From Chaunax sp. Z400 (Eukaryota > Chordata > Actinopteri > Lophiiformes > Chaunacidae), in contig CM075187.1 in assembly GCA_037577475.1 (NCBI GenBank), positions 21,792,810 through 21,856,809 on the forward strand: DNA of 64,000 bases, read 5' to 3'. Under the pieces are notes generated by a model that was not told the origin of the DNA, did not search any database, and was given only the letters and a program-made list of their open reading frames with translations. The position numbers were made by a program, and so were the translations under genes. Every line of letters starts with the position of its first letter. Within the stretch, counting starts at the first letter, position 1. Positions 36,901-45,200 of this stretch are shown in pieces.

Positions 36901-37539
36901 TGTTTTTACAACTAAAACTCCATTCAACAATTCTTTTTCCAAGGAATTTAATAATGCTGACAATGTGCAATACTATTGTCAATGAATTCATTGAAAAGAC
37001 CAAACTCATTAGCACAATGAATGTGTGCACTTAAATCTACAATAAATTAAATGTACAATGATCTTGTTGGAGTAAAGTTTGCACAGCAGTTCAAGACATA
37101 AAATGCTGAAGGCTAAAAGGCAACAAAAAAAAGAGGCACAAATACATTTTAGTTATCTTTGTTTTTCAATATTTATAAGCTCAATAAAAACCAACAAGCT
37201 TAAGGCTGAGTGCCACAGACAAAGCCAGGGCGATTTATTTGAGAAAAACAGACATAATGTTGGTTTTTTAAGGACTTTGTTGACAATAGGAGAAATACAG
37301 AATTTCACAAGCCTCATCTGGCTTGAAATAGAATTCCTGTTTCTCTAACTATGAATTTCCTACTGTAGGATTCTATCCTAATATTTTTTTAGAAGACCCA
37401 AACTTCTCCTGTGAAATGCTAAATGTCTTACCTTCTGGAAGTCACACTGTGGGTTGGGGCAGAGGGTGGGCCTGCAGATGGCCACGTCGCTGTAGCAGGT
37501 ACACTCCTGACATGACTGCGGCCTCCATGATGTGTTGTT
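9702..37539 (-). CDS. fras1: fras1, partial gene: VWC1 to VWC6 and furin-like repeats 1-2 (11 exons)
   Basis: This entry gives the span of a multi-exon gene read on the minus strand. Eleven exons join in frame into 467 codons plus one base. The deduced protein has six VWC modules, each with a Cys-Cys-Pro-x-Cys ending, followed by two furin-like cysteine-rich repeats. That order is the N-terminal layout of FRAS1. Short stretches also match the human protein as I recall it, for example NACTTC, EGVVRY, CEFC and PNPQC. FRAS1 is an extracellular matrix protein of embryonic basement membranes that works with FREM1 and FREM2. The signal peptide exon and everything after furin repeat 2 lie outside what can be seen. 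No frameshift or in-frame stop was seen, so the gene looks intact here. Related VWC proteins (kielin/chordin-like, crim1) lack the switch to furin repeats. Confidence 0.93.
9849..12022 (-). other. fras1: fras1 intron J-K (2174 bp)
   Basis: The intron is bounded by the GTAGGAC donor of exon J and the CTCCACACAG acceptor of exon K. It contains a GA-rich tract at 10900-11190 that opens a Lys/Glu/Arg-rich plus-strand frame (low complexity, not a gene), a short CA run near 11660, and a (TA)n run at 11981-12005 just inside the donor end. Confidence 0.75.
12023..12166 (-). CDS. fras1: fras1 exon J: furin-like repeat 1
   Basis: The exon has 144 bases with phase 1 at both ends: two bases completing a split codon, 47 codons, then one base. 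The acceptor is ATTTTTCAG before TCCAGTG and the donor is GCAG/GTAGGAC. The peptide runs QCHVDCLACSGTPNHCDSC, then GRCLSICPAGFYA and a closing Cys. This is the C-x3-C-x2-C spacing and the C-x3-C-x2-GFY motif of furin-like repeats. Human FRAS1 as recalled has HCHPDCLTCSQSPDHCDLC here. The 7.7-kb intron before it is the largest between confirmed exons. A short TA run follows the donor. Confidence 0.94.
12167..19901 (-). other. fras1: fras1 intron I-J (7735 bp)
   Basis: No exon or mobile element recognised. It holds (CA)n at 12453-12475, A-runs near 13455 and 18171, and (AAT)n at 18353-18373. An 11-bp inverted repeat around 17846-17869 (TTAACACAGCT and its complement, two bases apart) is also present. 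Confidence 0.65.
19902..20049 (-). CDS. fras1: fras1 exon I: body of VWC module 6
   Basis: The exon has 148 bases: phase 0 start, 49 codons and one base (phase 1 end). The acceptor is CTTCTTTCAG before GACTTG and the donor is CAAG/GTAGATTG. The peptide begins DLAQWTDSACRECEC and has Trp5, Cys 10, 13, 15, 22, 27 and 30, then CCPEC at 43-47. The AQVTCY stretch and the SCPxCPxGTLA stretch parallel human FRAS1 as recalled. The final central cysteine sits at position 30 rather than 32 as in the other modules, a variation also present in human VWC6. This is the last VWC module, and the phase then changes to 1 for the furin repeats. Confidence 0.94.
20050..22118 (-). other. fras1: fras1 intron H-I (2069 bp)
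   Basis: The intron is bounded by donor GTACTTC and acceptor CTTCTTTCAG. It contains the CpG-rich promoter-like block annotated separately at 20360-20660. The rest is AT-rich with no recognised feature. Confidence 0.75.
20360..20660 (-). promoter_or_regulatory. Promoter-like block: NRF1 sites, CRE and YY1-like site with short basic ORF
   Basis: In an AT-rich intron this block carries two NRF1-type palindromes (TGCGCATGCGCA at 20366-20377 and CGCGCATGCGCG at 20562-20573), a perfect cAMP-response element TGACGTCA at 20632-20639, and CAAAATGGC (YY1-like, reversed) at 20648-20656. Read on the minus strand, the order is YY1-like site, CRE, NRF1, then an ATG at 20539-20537. That ATG opens a 58-codon frame to 20363 that is strongly basic (MEKRERGRPK, then RKRRRVSEQKKRRAK). 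It may be the 5' end of a multicopy element or nested transcript; the ORF function is unknown. Confidence 0.45.
22119..22208 (-). CDS. fras1: fras1 exon H: end of VWC5 and start of VWC6
   Basis: The exon has 90 bases and 30 codons, phase 0 at both ends, with acceptor TACTTTTTAG before GGATCA and donor TACAAG/GTACTTC. The peptide starts GSELIHLPGKCCPEC, where Cys 11, 12 and 15 close VWC5. Cys22 then opens VWC6 with the short linker ISEGKSYK. Human FRAS1 as recalled has ELIHLDGKCCPEC followed by a clearly longer linker before the next Trp, so the VWC6 linker is shorter here. The exon is too short to appear as a long ORF and was found by splice phase and homology. Confidence 0.9.
22648..23085 (-). 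mobile_element. LINE 3' fragment (non-LTR retrotransposon, L2/Rex-like tail)
   Basis: On the minus strand the frame 23063-22839 encodes KARTELGKRSFQFAAPSAW followed by NQLQNDLHLKEL. This matches the conserved C-terminal tail of reverse transcriptases of teleost non-LTR elements (RTELG...FxFxAPSAWNxLQ). The 3' UTR follows, ending in TCTTGGCCAGGACGC and CTCAATGAGACTTTCCTGGT, the known tail of such elements. Only the last part remains, so the copy is 5'-truncated and dead. It has the same orientation as fras1. Confidence 0.8.
24640..25455 (+). repeat. GC-rich CCAAT-box segment ending in a poly-A signal; candidate solo LTR or similar repeat
   Basis: From 24660 to 24960 the base composition turns GC- and CpG-rich, with several reversed CCAAT boxes (CATTGGCC, CGATTGGCTC, TGATTGGTGC). 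The following 450 bases are AT-rich and end with AACTAAATAAAGTTC at about 25422, an AATAAA polyadenylation signal. A promoter followed by a poly-A signal within 800 bases resembles an LTR or a short non-coding transcription unit. Clear target-site duplications were not identified, so the ends are approximate and the class is a guess. Confidence 0.35.
25557..25748 (-). CDS. fras1: fras1 exon G: end of VWC4 and most of VWC5
   Basis: The exon has 192 bases and 64 codons, phase 0 at both ends. The acceptor is TTCCTCGCAG before GGTCAG and the donor is CACAG/GTGAGC. Cys 11, 12 and 15 (QCCDEC) close VWC4. Cys22, Trp35 and Cys 40, 43, 45, 52, 57 and 62 make up the first half of VWC5, with no intron before the Trp. 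SCLYEGVVRYHGDMW matches human SCSYDGVVRYQDEMW as recalled. Asn36-Gly-Thr is a possible N-glycosylation site. Confidence 0.95.
25749..27584 (-). other. fras1: fras1 intron F-G (1836 bp)
   Basis: No gene recognised. A T/C-rich stretch lies at 26135-26170 and a short GT/G run at 27361-27379. The donor end is occupied by the alternating GT/GC tract (27505-27573) annotated separately. Confidence 0.7.
27505..27573. repeat. Alternating purine-pyrimidine tract (GT/GC)n
   Basis: Sixty-nine bases alternate purine and pyrimidine without a break, mixing GT, GC and AT steps with several GCGCGC cores. This is Z-DNA-prone by composition. It begins about ten bases into the fras1 intron after the exon F donor. 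Confidence 0.9.
27585..27686 (-). CDS. fras1: fras1 exon F: first half of VWC module 4
   Basis: The exon has 102 bases and 34 codons, phase 0 at both ends. The acceptor is ATCTTGGCAG before CATGGC and the donor is AAAAG/GTAGGTTG. The peptide starts HGEQWQKNACTTCVCDRG, with Trp5 and Cys 10, 13, 15, 22, 27 and 32. It is close to the human FRAS1 stretch HGEQWSENACTTCICDRG as recalled, and is among the best family matches in the window. Only 123 bases of intron separate it from exon E. A long alternating purine-pyrimidine tract starts about ten bases beyond its donor. Confidence 0.95.
27687..27809 (-). other. fras1: fras1 mini-intron E-F (123 bp), half of it a TG repeat
   Basis: The donor CAG/GTAAGTAACC is followed at once by a perfect 60-bp (TG)n run on the transcript strand (plus strand CA at 27740-27799). 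About 40 bases then lead to the acceptor ATCTTGGCAG. The polypyrimidine tract is weak. Confidence 0.9.
27740..27799. repeat. (CA)30 microsatellite inside fras1 intron E-F
   Basis: Sixty bases of uninterrupted CA on the plus strand. Confidence 0.97.
27810..27893 (-). CDS. fras1: fras1 exon E: end of VWC3 and start of VWC4
   Basis: The exon has 84 bases and 28 codons, phase 0 at both ends. The acceptor is TTTCTTTCAG before CATGAG and the donor is CAG/GTAAGTAAC. The peptide starts HENLVIQPGQCCPQC, with Cys 11, 12 and 15 closing VWC3, and Cys20 opens VWC4. A 60-bp TG run (on the coding strand) begins eleven bases into the downstream intron, and a CA run lies about 30 bases upstream of the acceptor. 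The exon is therefore closely flanked by microsatellites. Confidence 0.93.
27894..28566 (-). other. fras1: fras1 intron D-E (673 bp)
   Basis: The intron contains a (GT)n run on the plus strand at 27922-27954, close to the exon E acceptor. Nothing else was recognised. Confidence 0.8.
27922..27954. repeat. (GT)n microsatellite
   Basis: Thirty-three bases of GT on the plus strand, about 30 bases upstream of the exon E acceptor in transcript orientation. Confidence 0.95.
28567..28700 (-). CDS. fras1: fras1 exon D: first half of VWC module 3
   Basis: The exon has 134 bases: two bases complete the codon split from exon C (giving Glu), followed by 44 codons and a phase 0 end. The acceptor is TGTATCAG before AGTCTTGC and the donor is CCA/GTGAGT. 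The peptide begins SCSWQGAEYRDGEEW, so the first cysteine, the EW motif and the central cysteines lie together without the internal intron seen before the Trp in VWC2, VWC4 and VWC6. Human FRAS1 as recalled has CSYEGHVFQDGEDW here. Confidence 0.94.
28701..30662 (-). other. fras1: fras1 intron C-D (1962 bp)
   Basis: Bounded by GTGAGG donor and TGTATCAG acceptor. A G run lies at 28811-28820. No repeat family or exon was recognised. Confidence 0.75.
30663..30822 (-). CDS. fras1: fras1 exon C: body of VWC module 2
   Basis: The exon has 160 bases: phase 0 start, 53 codons, then one base of a split codon (phase 1 end). The acceptor is TCCCACAG before CATGAC and the donor is GGAG/GTGAGG. The peptide starts HDSQWSPSPC and carries Trp5, Cys 10, 13, 15, 22, 27 and 32, then the terminal cysteines 45, 46 and 49 (ECCPKC). 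Both halves of VWC2 are fused in this one exon, whereas VWC1, VWC4 and VWC5 are split there by an intron. The PCPPLTC stretch parallels PCPPLSC in human FRAS1 as recalled. Confidence 0.94.
30823..32445 (-). other. fras1: fras1 intron B-C (1623 bp)
   Basis: Bounded by GTAAGTG donor and TCCCACAG acceptor. Its one notable feature is the perfect 26-bp inverted repeat at 31774-31836, annotated separately. Confidence 0.75.
31774..31836. repeat. Perfect 26-bp inverted repeat with 11-base loop
   Basis: The left arm 31774-31799 (CCACATCACAAAAATC...) and the right arm 31811-31836 (...GATTTTTGTGATGTGG) are exact reverse complements, separated by GTCTTTGAGAT. As RNA from either strand it would form a continuous 26-bp stem. 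No match to a known microRNA comes to mind. Confidence 0.95.
32446..32538 (-). CDS. fras1: fras1 exon B: end of VWC1 and start of VWC2
   Basis: The exon has 93 bases and 31 codons, phase 0 at both ends, with acceptor CCAAAG before GGTGAG and donor GGA/GTAAGTG. The peptide starts GERLRIPANKCCPEC, with Cys 11, 12 and 15 closing VWC1. It ends with Cys23 and KHEGVIYG, which opens VWC2. Human FRAS1 as recalled has GEVLQIAANQCCPEC at this place. The exon thus bridges two modules, a pattern repeated further along the gene (exons E, G and H). Confidence 0.94.
32539..37431 (-). other. fras1: fras1 intron A-B (4893 bp)
   Basis: The intron contains one copy of a dispersed repeat (33211-33697). The stretch at about 35560-35760 is relatively complex, with TAATTA-type words, and could be a conserved non-coding element. 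The rest shows short ORFs only. Confidence 0.7.
33211..33697 (+). repeat. Dispersed repeat family, copy 1 (long form)
   Basis: It starts TCACACCTCT and ends near CTTCAACCACTAG after a TGATGTAATAAACATT poly-A-signal-like string. The sequence is shared in order and orientation with 59773-60113, including GTCAGCCAATCATCT and AAAGATTCACCAACTTCATC. This copy keeps an extra block of roughly 120 bases (33466-33590) that the other lacks. The class (solo LTR or SINE-like) is not known to me. Confidence 0.8.
37432..37539 (-). CDS. fras1: fras1 exon A: first half of VWC module 1
   Basis: The exon has 108 bases and 36 codons, phase 0 at both ends. The acceptor is TTGACAG before AACAAC and the donor is AAG/GTAAGAC. 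The peptide has Trp5 and Cys at 10, 13, 15, 22, 27 and 32, which is the first half of a VWC domain. Its end, CPNPQCDFQK, resembles the human FRAS1 stretch CRNPQCAFEK. The first residues NNTS form overlapping N-glycosylation sequons. The first cysteine of this VWC module and the signal peptide must come from an upstream exon that I could not find. This is therefore the most 5' coding exon I can support. Confidence 0.92.
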
Positions 37540-40500
37540 CTGTCAACACAAAACAAACAACAGGATATGAAACGCTGTTGAGGCCAGCCTTGATTTATCT
37601 CTGCAAAAAAATAATAATCACTCTCTGAGCCTAATTATGACAACCTACACATCCACATGTCATCATTAATGTTGACAGCTGTGACAAATGACAATAAACA
37701 TATATGCATCTGTGCATATTAATGCTACTGACAAAGTGTATTTTATCTGGATGAAGTGCTGCATTTGTACAATTCAGGAAGTGTTGAGAGTTTTTTTTTT
37801 CTTGCTTGGAGATTTGCAGGTAATGAGCGATCAGCATTTCTATTTGCAAAACATCATGTGGTTCTGCAGTCTTGCTTTGCAAATTGAATTTTCTCCTGCA
37901 GACATTATATATCATAAATATAGAACAGCTACATGAAATAGATTGCAACATAACTGATTTTAGAGACATATATAAATTAGTTTCATATACAGGGGGATCA
38001 GAACTGTTTCCATACATTGTACAGTAGCAGTTTTTATGGTCTCTTGAGGTCCATAATAGCTAAGTGAGGTTTTAATGTTCCAGTTTACCCCATAAGAAAA
38101 TCATCTCACACACTGAGCTCTTATCATCCTCTATTATTAAGGCTGTAAAACACAAAAGAATTTCTGCTGCATGTGAAGGAAAACCATTTAAGTGTTGATA
38201 AAAAGCCTTGAGCATCACGGCCAACTATACAATGACTTGGGGCAAAAAAAAGGCAGAAAGGCTTAAGATCACTTCTACCAGTTAAGCTGCACCCTATAGC
38301 ATGTCTGTTATTTGTCAATAGCTCATAAAACTGAGCTGACAACGTCTTATGGCTAGCTTAAAGCCAAAACAAAATCAATATTCCTGTGGCTGCATATGCT
38401 CAGATATACCATCTTACAGTCCATAAATCCGACTTAGCCGAATGATTAATAGCTCACTCATGATGGGGATATCCATTGGCAGCTGCACTAAAGGAGGGGA
38501 CACATTGTGGGAGGGGATGACTCGCAAATGAGGAAACTTTGCTCCATTAGACACAGAAAGTCAGAAATCTTAACTTTAGGTAACAACCAGAGCGCTAATG
38601 CTCAACATGTCCTGATAAGACGGGATGTAAGAGAATACGCAGTAGTAAGTATCACATTTTGGCCGCACCTATCTACAGTACAAGTGTCCTGGTTGTGCTA
38701 TTCCTGAATGTACAAAAGAAAAATTGAATTTTAATCTCAATGGTCCCAATATTAATGTGTGCAAATGGCAATTTGTATATATTTTATTGGTGCACTGAAA
38801 AAAACATTGAAGTTAAAAACCTCAAGGGGTCGATATAACGATTTATTGACAATGGTGACAACTAGTGGTAGTAAAATAAAAGACAAAATGCCACTGGCAT
38901 AGAGAGCAACGAACATACAGAGCACCTCCACCAAGAATCTGAACAAGCCAGGGTTACAAAGATAAATTAATACTGTTCATAGGGTTTACATAAATAAAAT
39001 GACTCTATCCAATCAACTTTAAAGATGCTAAAATCACACCAGAACTTCAGAGCCTGTAACATGGCAATCTCAAATTCAACATTCCAGACCTAAGAACCAC
39101 AGCCAATACTGTTTCATTTGTTTTATGAAATTTATAACAAATAAGAAAATAGGATAAACAAATGATAAACAAAATAACATGTTTTTCAGGTGGATTGCAA
39201 TGTAAGAAAATACATTCTATTCAAATTCAAGTAAAATCAAAGCCTTCCTCAGAATGTATAACGTCTATAACTGATGTATAACGTCTTATTTTACACACAT
39301 CCAACATATGCATTTTCATTTGCATAACCACTGTAATGCACATGGAGGGCTTACACATTAGGAGAAGAAAAAAAGAAGAACCAAACATAATTCTTAAGAC
39401 AGCTCCTCTTGGTAATTGTGTTAAGGTATACATGAAAACAATGCAGTGAGCATGCAGAAATATAAGGGAGCAGTTATAGGTCATACTGAAAGACACAGAC
39501 TGAGAGGAGAACGCCACAGAATGAAAATGTAATTTGGGAAAGTAGACAGCTGAGGGGGAAAGCACTCCTGGAGAGAACATATGAGTTGATCTTTTTCCCA
39601 ATAATGTTGTTTGAGCTATGTGTGTATGTGTATGTTTAATTGCAAGTTCGTGGGTTTGCATCTCTGCACAGCTGTGGCCAGATGCATGATGAGTTTTATG
39701 TAAGGGCAAACGTGTCATGGGCAATCTCAGCACACATTTATGTTCCAGCTCAGAGCGAGAGAGGAGGAGGAGGTTTGACCTTCACAAGTAATGAGAATGT
39801 GGGTGTCATCCGAGCGCTGCATTTTTCCCAAGTGGTCTTTTGTCCCCTGTGACTGAAAACATCACAACAGGCACCCACAATCTGAGATGTACAATACTGA
39901 CGAGGACTGTTTGTCGAATAAAGCAAAACTAGTTAATGCACAAGCAGGTCATGGACTAGAATCAAATTAACATCTTACACTCTTGACATAAAATTTTCCA
40001 CTTAAATTATCGCCCCCATACCCAGGTCAGGAGCCGATTTGCACGTCAGAACAGACGTTGATCTCCACCAGGGTTCACCCATCTTTCACTCACACTCCAC
40101 CTGCCAGACGGAGCTGCGAGACAGGCTGTTGGTGTGCCTGAGCCCGAGGGGCCGGGATCCCACCTCAGCCACAGCATAGGAAATTAAACTGCTGCACACG
40201 CCATCCAATGAATACAATATTTGTATTGTAATTTAGAAGGAAAAAAAAGGATCTATAATATTTAGTTTCCTCTTTTTGTGGACAAAAATAGAGAGATTTT
40301 TGTAAAGTTTACAGTATATTTTTTAAACTACTACTACTATCGTTAACAATATTACATGTTGATTTAGTCCCAATGAGTGTTTATTGTCTCGTCATCATTT
40401 CATCTTAGTCAGGGAAAAGAAGGTAGTCTACGTACATTTTAAATGAACACTACTGCATGTTATTAAAAATGCAAAAATTAAAAAAATTTCCTCTCTTTAT

Positions 40501-42200
40501 CATTTCTATTATTCTAACTTGGGTTTATGAAGAAGAGACCATAATAAATTCCATAAGAGATGGTTTTAGATGGTTTCCCCGAGTCTTTAACATCTATTCC
40601 AACTGCAAACAGAAAGGTTCCCTGTGAAACACCTTAAAGAAGGACAAAAAAAAAGATGTGTATCCATTCTTGGAGGATTTGGTGGATTTGGTTGTGTTAT
40701 TGAAGTGGATGGTGGACTATTATTTTACATGATGATATTTTTTACATATTTAATGTCTATTTATCTACAGACAAGTAATAGACTGCATATCTCAGCATTT
40801 ACATTATTTGCAAAGCATGTCCCTAGATGGGCTGTTGTATGATATGAACGAGCCAATCGGAACTGCTCCTGAGTTTTAAGTCACAGCAGCAAGAAAAATA
40901 TAACGTTTCACATTAGAGATCTGACTCAGATTTATGGACAGTTGAAAACGTTTCAAAGTCAGTGACACAAAGTCCTAGAAGAACTTCAAGCTCAGGTACA
41001 GGAGACCATGCAATAGCTCTTCTGCAAACATTTAACACAAAGGAAGGTGTTTACTCTGATTTTCTCGCTTTGCAGTTATTAAAATATACAAATAAAAAAT
41101 ATTAAGCTATTCAGTTGAGATATAAGAGTAGATTGACTGTGACAGGCACTCAGAGGTGCACCACTCTAACCATCCATGACAGCCAGAGGAACTGTGTCTT
41201 AGGTCATGTGTTCTGACTGCAAAGAGAGCTTCACAGGATAAAGTGAGAGCAGTTTGTCATACTGAGTACACCAATCCCTCTCAGTCTGTTTGAATTAAGA
41301 AAAGGCCAGTCATACCTGCCTCTGGTAAAAAAAAAAAGAAAAAAGTCTTTCATAAAGTTGCTGTGTAAGGGCCAGCATTACATCCTGATCATCAACATTT
41401 CAGCAAGGACCCACCACACCAACCGATTTGATTACAAGTCAGTCATGCTCTGACTGGTGGCAATCTTTTTTTTAACAGATGGATTTCTACGAGGAGAAAA
41501 GAGGTTCAAAGCAAACTAAGAAATGGGTGATCATTTCCAACTAGACCAGAACAGCAGAACTCAAGGTTACTAAGTTATTCTCATCTTGAGAGTATAAGAC
41601 GGATCAAAAATAAACTCAAGTGAAAACAGGAAAAAAGTGAAAAAGCTATTTACAGGAAAATTACTGTATAAATACAAGGGTAAGAAAAAAAGAAACGGGC
41701 ACATTTGTTTTATGAATCGGCTTTCAGTGAAATTTAAAGACATTTTCCTCAAATTCTACCAGTTTTACAGATTTTTCTGATTCTGACTCTGAGTGGGTGT
41801 ATGTTGCACTGAATACAGTATGTGTGTGTATCAATAACATCTATGTGTTTATTTGTTGTTTATAAAACAAGATCATGCATGCATCACTTAAATTGGGTAA
41901 AGAGGTCATTGGGGTTAATAAGAAATCTGTGTGTAGGTATGCCATCAGCTTCCTGTTATGGCTCTGAGGCTGCCATTCATGTTGGTAAGTCTTTCCTACT
42001 AGCGTTGTGTAAAATTAGCAGAGCAGCTAACAATGTAGGGGACTTCAGCTCTGACAGGAATGAGCACCACGGCTCACAGGGCAAGTCCATTTCAGCTGAG
42101 GTCTCAGAGGTTGAACTCAATTCCAAATCCTTGTCCTGTTTGCCTCCCGAATAGACACAGAACGAAATAGGATTGACCCCTGGTTCGCTGTAAACACGGA
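37540..42200. other. Non-coding, upstream of fras1 exon A; nothing recognised
   Basis: Probably the 5' large intron of fras1, since the frame at exon A needs an upstream coding exon. A 168-codon minus-strand frame at 39227-39733 lacks any domain or compositional support and is rejected. A short direct repeat (GTATAACGTCTATAACTGAT / GTATAACGTCT) lies near 39258. Confidence 0.5.
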
Positions 42201-45200
42201 CCTCTTAAAGTGGCTGGGGCAGAGGAGCAAACATTTCACATTAAAGCTGAACTCACTATTACCTGACCTGCTCCCTCCTGCTCTGACGAGTCTGAGCCAG
42301 GGGAGCTATACAGCAGACAGCAGGTAGTGGCAATCCCTCCCCTCCTCCCTACCACATTGTCCTCTCCGGGGACCGATACCTGTGGTTGGTTGATTAAATA
42401 TCTAAGGAGTTGAGGGCTTATTTCATGCCCCCCTGGAGAAAGATATCTGGCTCTGATGTGATTTAGGACAGAACCAGCTCAGCCAATGCGGCTGCACATC
42501 TCTCATTTTATAAAGAAAAAAATAAATCCATATCTTTCACAGAGCTCTTCCTGGAACAGGATATTATATGGAGCAGAGCTGAGTTTGGTTTCTTTAATCT
42601 TGGACCTTTGGCTGGTAAGTTGTCAGTTTGAATCTCTAACAAAATGAATTATGTGAATGGAAAAATGAATGAAGACAGTGTATTTCTAAGTCGATCTTCA
42701 ACCAGTGGTTGTGCACTAAATCTTAGGAAAATAATCATAAATCATATTGAAAAATATTTTCATATTTTACAAAGTATATTACGAAAATGTACACAAAATG
42801 TCTATTGAATTTTTTTTTCTAGCAGTTGGACATTGTAAATTTAAAGAACGCTAGAAAGCATATGCTCACTTGAAATAATAGGGTGCCTTTATTTGGAGTT
42901 ATGTGTTGTTATTTTTTTAAGAAGAGTCCATATGGATTACTTTTATTATTACTTTTGGGGTATTAAAAACATGATAGGACTGTAGTTGAGGACTTTTTCA
43001 TATATTTTCATTTTAAATTAAATCAATTCATCATAAATTAAAAAAATAAAAATAAGAAATGGTCCCTATCTATTTATATTTCCTATTTCCTAACGCTGCC
43101 ATCTTTTAATTGCTTATTTTGACAAACAGTGCAAAACCCAATACAAGAAGCAATCAACTAATTATTGAAGCAGTGCAACTGGTAGCTTCAAGTTCTGGAG
43201 GATGCTGAACATCCAATTCCAATTTTCCCAGTTCTTGTTTTAATTTTCTCCTTCAACCGCCTGAATGCCAAACTTAGGAGGCATCTAATTTGAATTTATC
43301 AACATTTATATAAAGACAAATTATTTTAAAAACCAAACCAACAAACAAAAGGCCATATACTATACGCCCTAAAAAGTATGGCTTGAACTATGTGCCTACT
43401 ACAAATGTCCTCTTTTGACAAAAACAAGCATCAAATTCTCACATTTAAAATACTAAAACTCACAAAAGATTGGTATCTCTGCATAAAATATGAATAACAT
43501 GTTTTATCAATATCAAAATAGTTACTAAATACAACTATTTGTTTAGGACCTTCTCTCATGTATGCTACCTACTTAACATCAAGCAGAAGGAGCACAGAGG
43601 ATCTTGTGTCCCTTTAGTTAACTGGGAAGCTACATGGTGGGAAAAAGTGCAGCTTTAACCTCCATTACTTTGTGCAGCAGCCAGCATCGGAAGACTGGGG
43701 TCACAATGGGAGGCTCCCAGTGAGGAATGTGTCTTCCTGTATGAGAACCAAGCAGGACGAGGCTGAAAAACGGCCTGCATCTTCGAGTCAATTCTCCCTG
43801 GATAAATACAAAGGGAGGGAAGGGCTCATTTGCCCCTACACTGGGTTTAAATAGCAGATTCAATTAAAATCCAATCAAGAACAAAAGGCTGAGTCAAACT
43901 TTAACAGGGCTCAGTTTTGTGCAGCTGTCAGTTGCACTACTTGGACTCATTGAAGACATAGGGAAGGGTGAAGAAAGGCAGCCTGCCAGGCTAGCAAAAC
44001 ATAATTGGGCTCAAATTGGCCAAGGAGCTGATAGAAACCAAAGCTATTACTGAGGCAAATTCAATCTGGGGATGTGATGGCTTACAGACCCCAAGCAGCT
44101 CTGCTGCCGACCAAGACGCTCCAGACGGGTGCAAAAACACATGAGCTTCTCCTTGAGGGAAACATGGTTCTGTCACCACTGCTTTACATTTACAGCTGAT
44201 CACCCTGGTTTCAATAAGGTAATACATGCTCACCGCAAAGCAGAGTAAGATGACGCCAAATCAATAACATTGCAAGATGACAAACCTACAGGCAAAAAAA
44301 ATGGCAATATTTTGGTCAACATCACCTTAAATCTGTGTTTACTAATTCAGGAAAACACCAGCAACAATGTTTGAATAGCATTTAAATGCAGTCTGATAGA
44401 TCTTTGGTCACTTAGGTGTGAAATTGAATTTATGATCTTGGAAATAAGGGTCAATCCCAACTGCCCTGCCAAAATTAATTCAAACATACTCATTTGCTGC
44501 TGTTTAATTTCTTGTCATCCGTCAAATATAGATAGATTATATGCTAATTCCTTGCAAGGAAAGCTGTGAGGACATGCAAAGCTATAGCGTCGCCTTGCTG
44601 AAGGACATCTAAGATTGTCACAGTGTCTGCCAAAAACGCTTGATTTAATCAGAAGCTTTGGCAAGTACTCAAGGCGGGGACAAACAGCACAGAGATTAGT
44701 CTGACTCCTTAATGGCCTAATCATGCATTTCCATGGCTGTCCTGTGTTTCATCCTTCATCTGACCACCAACACAAGCTATAGGAGCTGAAGAGCGTGAAT
44801 ATTAAGTAGGAGGCTGTGTGCTCTGCCATGGGGTTAGCATTGTTATGCTAATACCGGCACATATTCATCTGGGGGAAAGGCTGAATTTGAAAGTTGTGAC
44901 TTAACTTATTGATTCAACTTTCCCCCAGTGCCTGCGGTCCAATTAGAGAACCTGCTGGTGAGACATGACAAATGACTGGCTGATCATTGGCTTCCCAGTG
45001 CCCATAAATCCAGCTGTCTGCTCTCATCCTGCCGTCGTTGCTATCGCTCCCATGGCCAAATATCAGCATCGAGCATGTAATGGGTTATGGATCATCAAAC
45101 AGATGGCAAGAGTGAGAGTCCACCACTAAGAGAATGATTAGCACTGGGGCCATGGTGAGGATGATGATAGAAAAAGGAAAACATAATTTTTTTGAGATGG

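Noticed and set aside
39227..39733. A 168-codon minus-strand open frame, the longest in the window.
   Set aside because: No domain, no plausible start context, no splice support and residues that look random; likely chance.
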